Below are positions 21,769-22,354 of a stretch of DNA of 22,354 nucleotides, in pieces; position 1 is the first letter of the stretch; the number at the start of each line of letters is the position of its first letter. Both the position numbers and the translations under genes were made by a program. Location of the stretch: positions 1-22,354 of the forward strand of contig CAKROK010000034.1 in the NCBI GenBank assembly GCA_934373295.1. Direction: 5' to 3'. The notes below the pieces were generated by a model. The model was not told where the DNA came from. It was given only the letters and a program-made list of their open reading frames with translations, and ran no database searches. Source of the stretch: an uncultured Christensenellaceae bacterium. Its GTDB lineage: Bacteria; Bacillota; Clostridia; Christensenellales; Christensenellaceae.

Positions 21769-21918
21769 GCTGTTTTTTGCGCACGTAATAATGAGTGCGG
21801 CAAAGGCAACTAAAAAAGTGCAAAAGTTGATCAGTTGATCGAACGTCATTTGCAACACCTTCCTTTCATTGCCTCTAAAAAATAGAAGTTTAAAATGAAG
21901 AAAGGTTGACCGCCTACC
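21699..21918. repeat. 15-bp inverted repeat flanking the toxin-like gene
   Basis: GATAGACGGTCAACC (21699-21713) and GGTTGACCGCCTACC (21904-21918) pair over 15 positions in a minus-strand transcript, with two positions as G-U pairs. A long toxin mRNA could therefore fold its 5' end onto its 3' end, a known way of keeping type I toxin mRNAs untranslated. Confidence 0.6.
21757..21849 (-). CDS. Small holin-like peptide, candidate type I toxin
   Basis: A 30-aa peptide with one membrane segment. A short polar N-terminus (MTFDQL) is followed by about 17 hydrophobic residues (NFCTFLVAFAALIITCA) and a basic tail KNSNKK. This layout matches the putative holin-like toxin family and the BsrE/BsrG/TxpA peptides of Firmicutes, which depolarise or disturb the membrane. 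The ATG at 21849 follows GGAAGGTG at a suitable distance; a longer frame to 21969 would run into repeat module A and is rejected. A strong convergent plus-strand promoter and terminator form the expected antisense partner. No clear promoter for this gene is visible. A chance small frame cannot be excluded. Confidence 0.6.
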   Translation of the reverse strand: MTFDQLINFCTFLVAFAALIITCAKNSNKK

Positions 21919-21922
21919 CGTC

Positions 21923-22081
21923 GTCGCGACAAGCGTAATTGACATGAGACCGCGCAAACGCGGTCTCATTGTCTAATAACGCTGTCGCTCCTCTTTCCAA
22001 AAAAGGCACGCTCGGTTCGCCTGCTCAGTTGTAAACGCCTTCGCGACGGCTCACCGTCGCTACCACCTTTTTCGGAGTCCT
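21923..22081 (-). repeat. Repeat module A, copy A3 (complete, inverted)
   Basis: The reverse complement matches A1 along its whole length with scattered changes. The 3' hairpin has arms GAGACCGCG/CGCGGTCTC where A1 has GAGGTCGCG/CGCGGCCTC, so base changes are matched on both sides. The GCGACGG/CCGTCGC hairpin is perfect here. The toxin-like locus, not module B, follows it on the minus strand. Confidence 0.87.
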
Positions 22082-22279
22082 GCAACGCCCAGTATAAGAA
22101 AACTTATACCATTTATAGAATACAATATTTTTCAAAATAAATCAATAGAAAAATGCGATTGCTATGCGAAAAATCACATTCGCTGTTGCTTTTGAAGGAG
22201 TGTTGCGAGGGTTGAAATGAAACGTGACGATTGCAGAAAGCCACGTTTTTTCAACGAAAATTGGTGAAAACCCGAACTA
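22082..22279. other. Unassigned AT-rich stretch between repeat copies
   Basis: Contains a hairpin GTATAAG-AAAA-CTTATAC (22092-22109) and no convincing gene. A 15-codon frame near 22217 is too short to support. Confidence 0.45.
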
Positions 22280-22301
22280 ATAATAAGGTATCTCTTTTGG
22301 C
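22280..22301 (-). repeat. Remnant of repeat module B (3' end only), copy B4
   Basis: The reverse complement reads CCAAAAGAGATACCTTATTAT, identical to the right half of the B1 terminal hairpin plus its trailing flank (335-355). The left half and all upstream parts of module B are missing. Confidence 0.7.
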
Positions 22302-22303
22302 TC

Positions 22304-22354
22304 GTCGCAGCAAGCGTAATTGACATGAGGTCGCTAAAAAGCGACCTCATTGTC
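22304..22354 (-). repeat. Repeat module A, copy A4 (3' part, cut by the window end)
   Basis: The reverse complement matches the last about 51 bp of A1, ending in GCTTGCTGCGAC. Its hairpin arms are GAGGTCGC and GCGACCTC, again fully paired and different from A1 and A3. On the minus strand it leads into the module B remnant, so the A-then-B order of copy 1 is kept. Confidence 0.85.

Noticed and set aside
1..22354. CRISPR array, rRNA, tRNA or transposase gene
   Set aside because: No regularly spaced short direct repeats, no rRNA or tRNA signatures and no transposase or integrase frame were seen on either strand.

Overview
The window (about 22.4 kb, roughly 50% GC) looks like a piece of an uncultured, probably gut-associated Firmicute of the class Clostridia. 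Supporting features are strong AGGAGG-type ribosome binding sites, consensus sigma-A promoters, a TagB/TagF teichoic-acid type gene set, a DUF2325 gene, a class I lysyl-tRNA synthetase and a short holin-like toxin gene. The genus cannot be named from sequence reading alone. Both ends fall inside copies of one dispersed repeat family, so the ends may be assembly breakpoints at repeats.

Layout. 1-535: repeat modules A and B, then a promoter region with TGTAA direct-repeat pairs. 536-6248 (+): a four-gene teichoic-acid/phosphopolyol cluster: TagB-like transferase, IspD/TarI-like cytidylyltransferase, extended SDR, and a 920-aa TagF-like polymerase. 6480-6908 (+): a FucU/RbsD-family protein lacking the usual histidine, with a terminator. 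6909-7697: a second repeat tract and unassigned DNA. 7698-18037 (-): a long sugar-catabolic operon read right to left: FadR-type GntR regulator, LarA-like (DUF2088) protein, amidohydrolase-2 lactonase, SDR, two RbsC-type permeases, RbsA-type ATPase, lipoprotein sugar-binding protein, RhaM/DUF718 mutarotase, SDR, and a frameshifted SDR. 18110-18859: operator and promoter, a G-rich tract, and the largest repeat copy. 18860-19144 (-): DUF2325 gene behind two DtxR-like palindromes. 19508-21529 (-): class I LysRS carrying an extra C-terminal tRNA-binding domain. 21640-21850: a candidate type I toxin-antitoxin locus. 21923-22354: two inverted repeat copies.

How the genes fit together. The minus-strand operon combines import (ABC transporter), anomer conversion (mutarotase), oxidation (SDRs) and lactone opening (amidohydrolase). 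This is the opening of a non-phosphorylating 6-deoxysugar route of the L-fucose/L-rhamnose type, comparable in composition to the Campylobacter jejuni fuc locus. No dehydratase or aldolase lies in the window. The LarA-like protein occupies a place where a sugar-acid epimerase or lactate racemase would make sense.

The most unusual signal is the repeat family. Module B folds on paper into a cloverleaf closed by a constant 9-bp stem. The interior arms are in opposite order in two copies, as if the core had been inverted, and a terminal hairpin has unrelated stem sequences between constant flanks. I know of no described element matching this, but only a database search could establish novelty.
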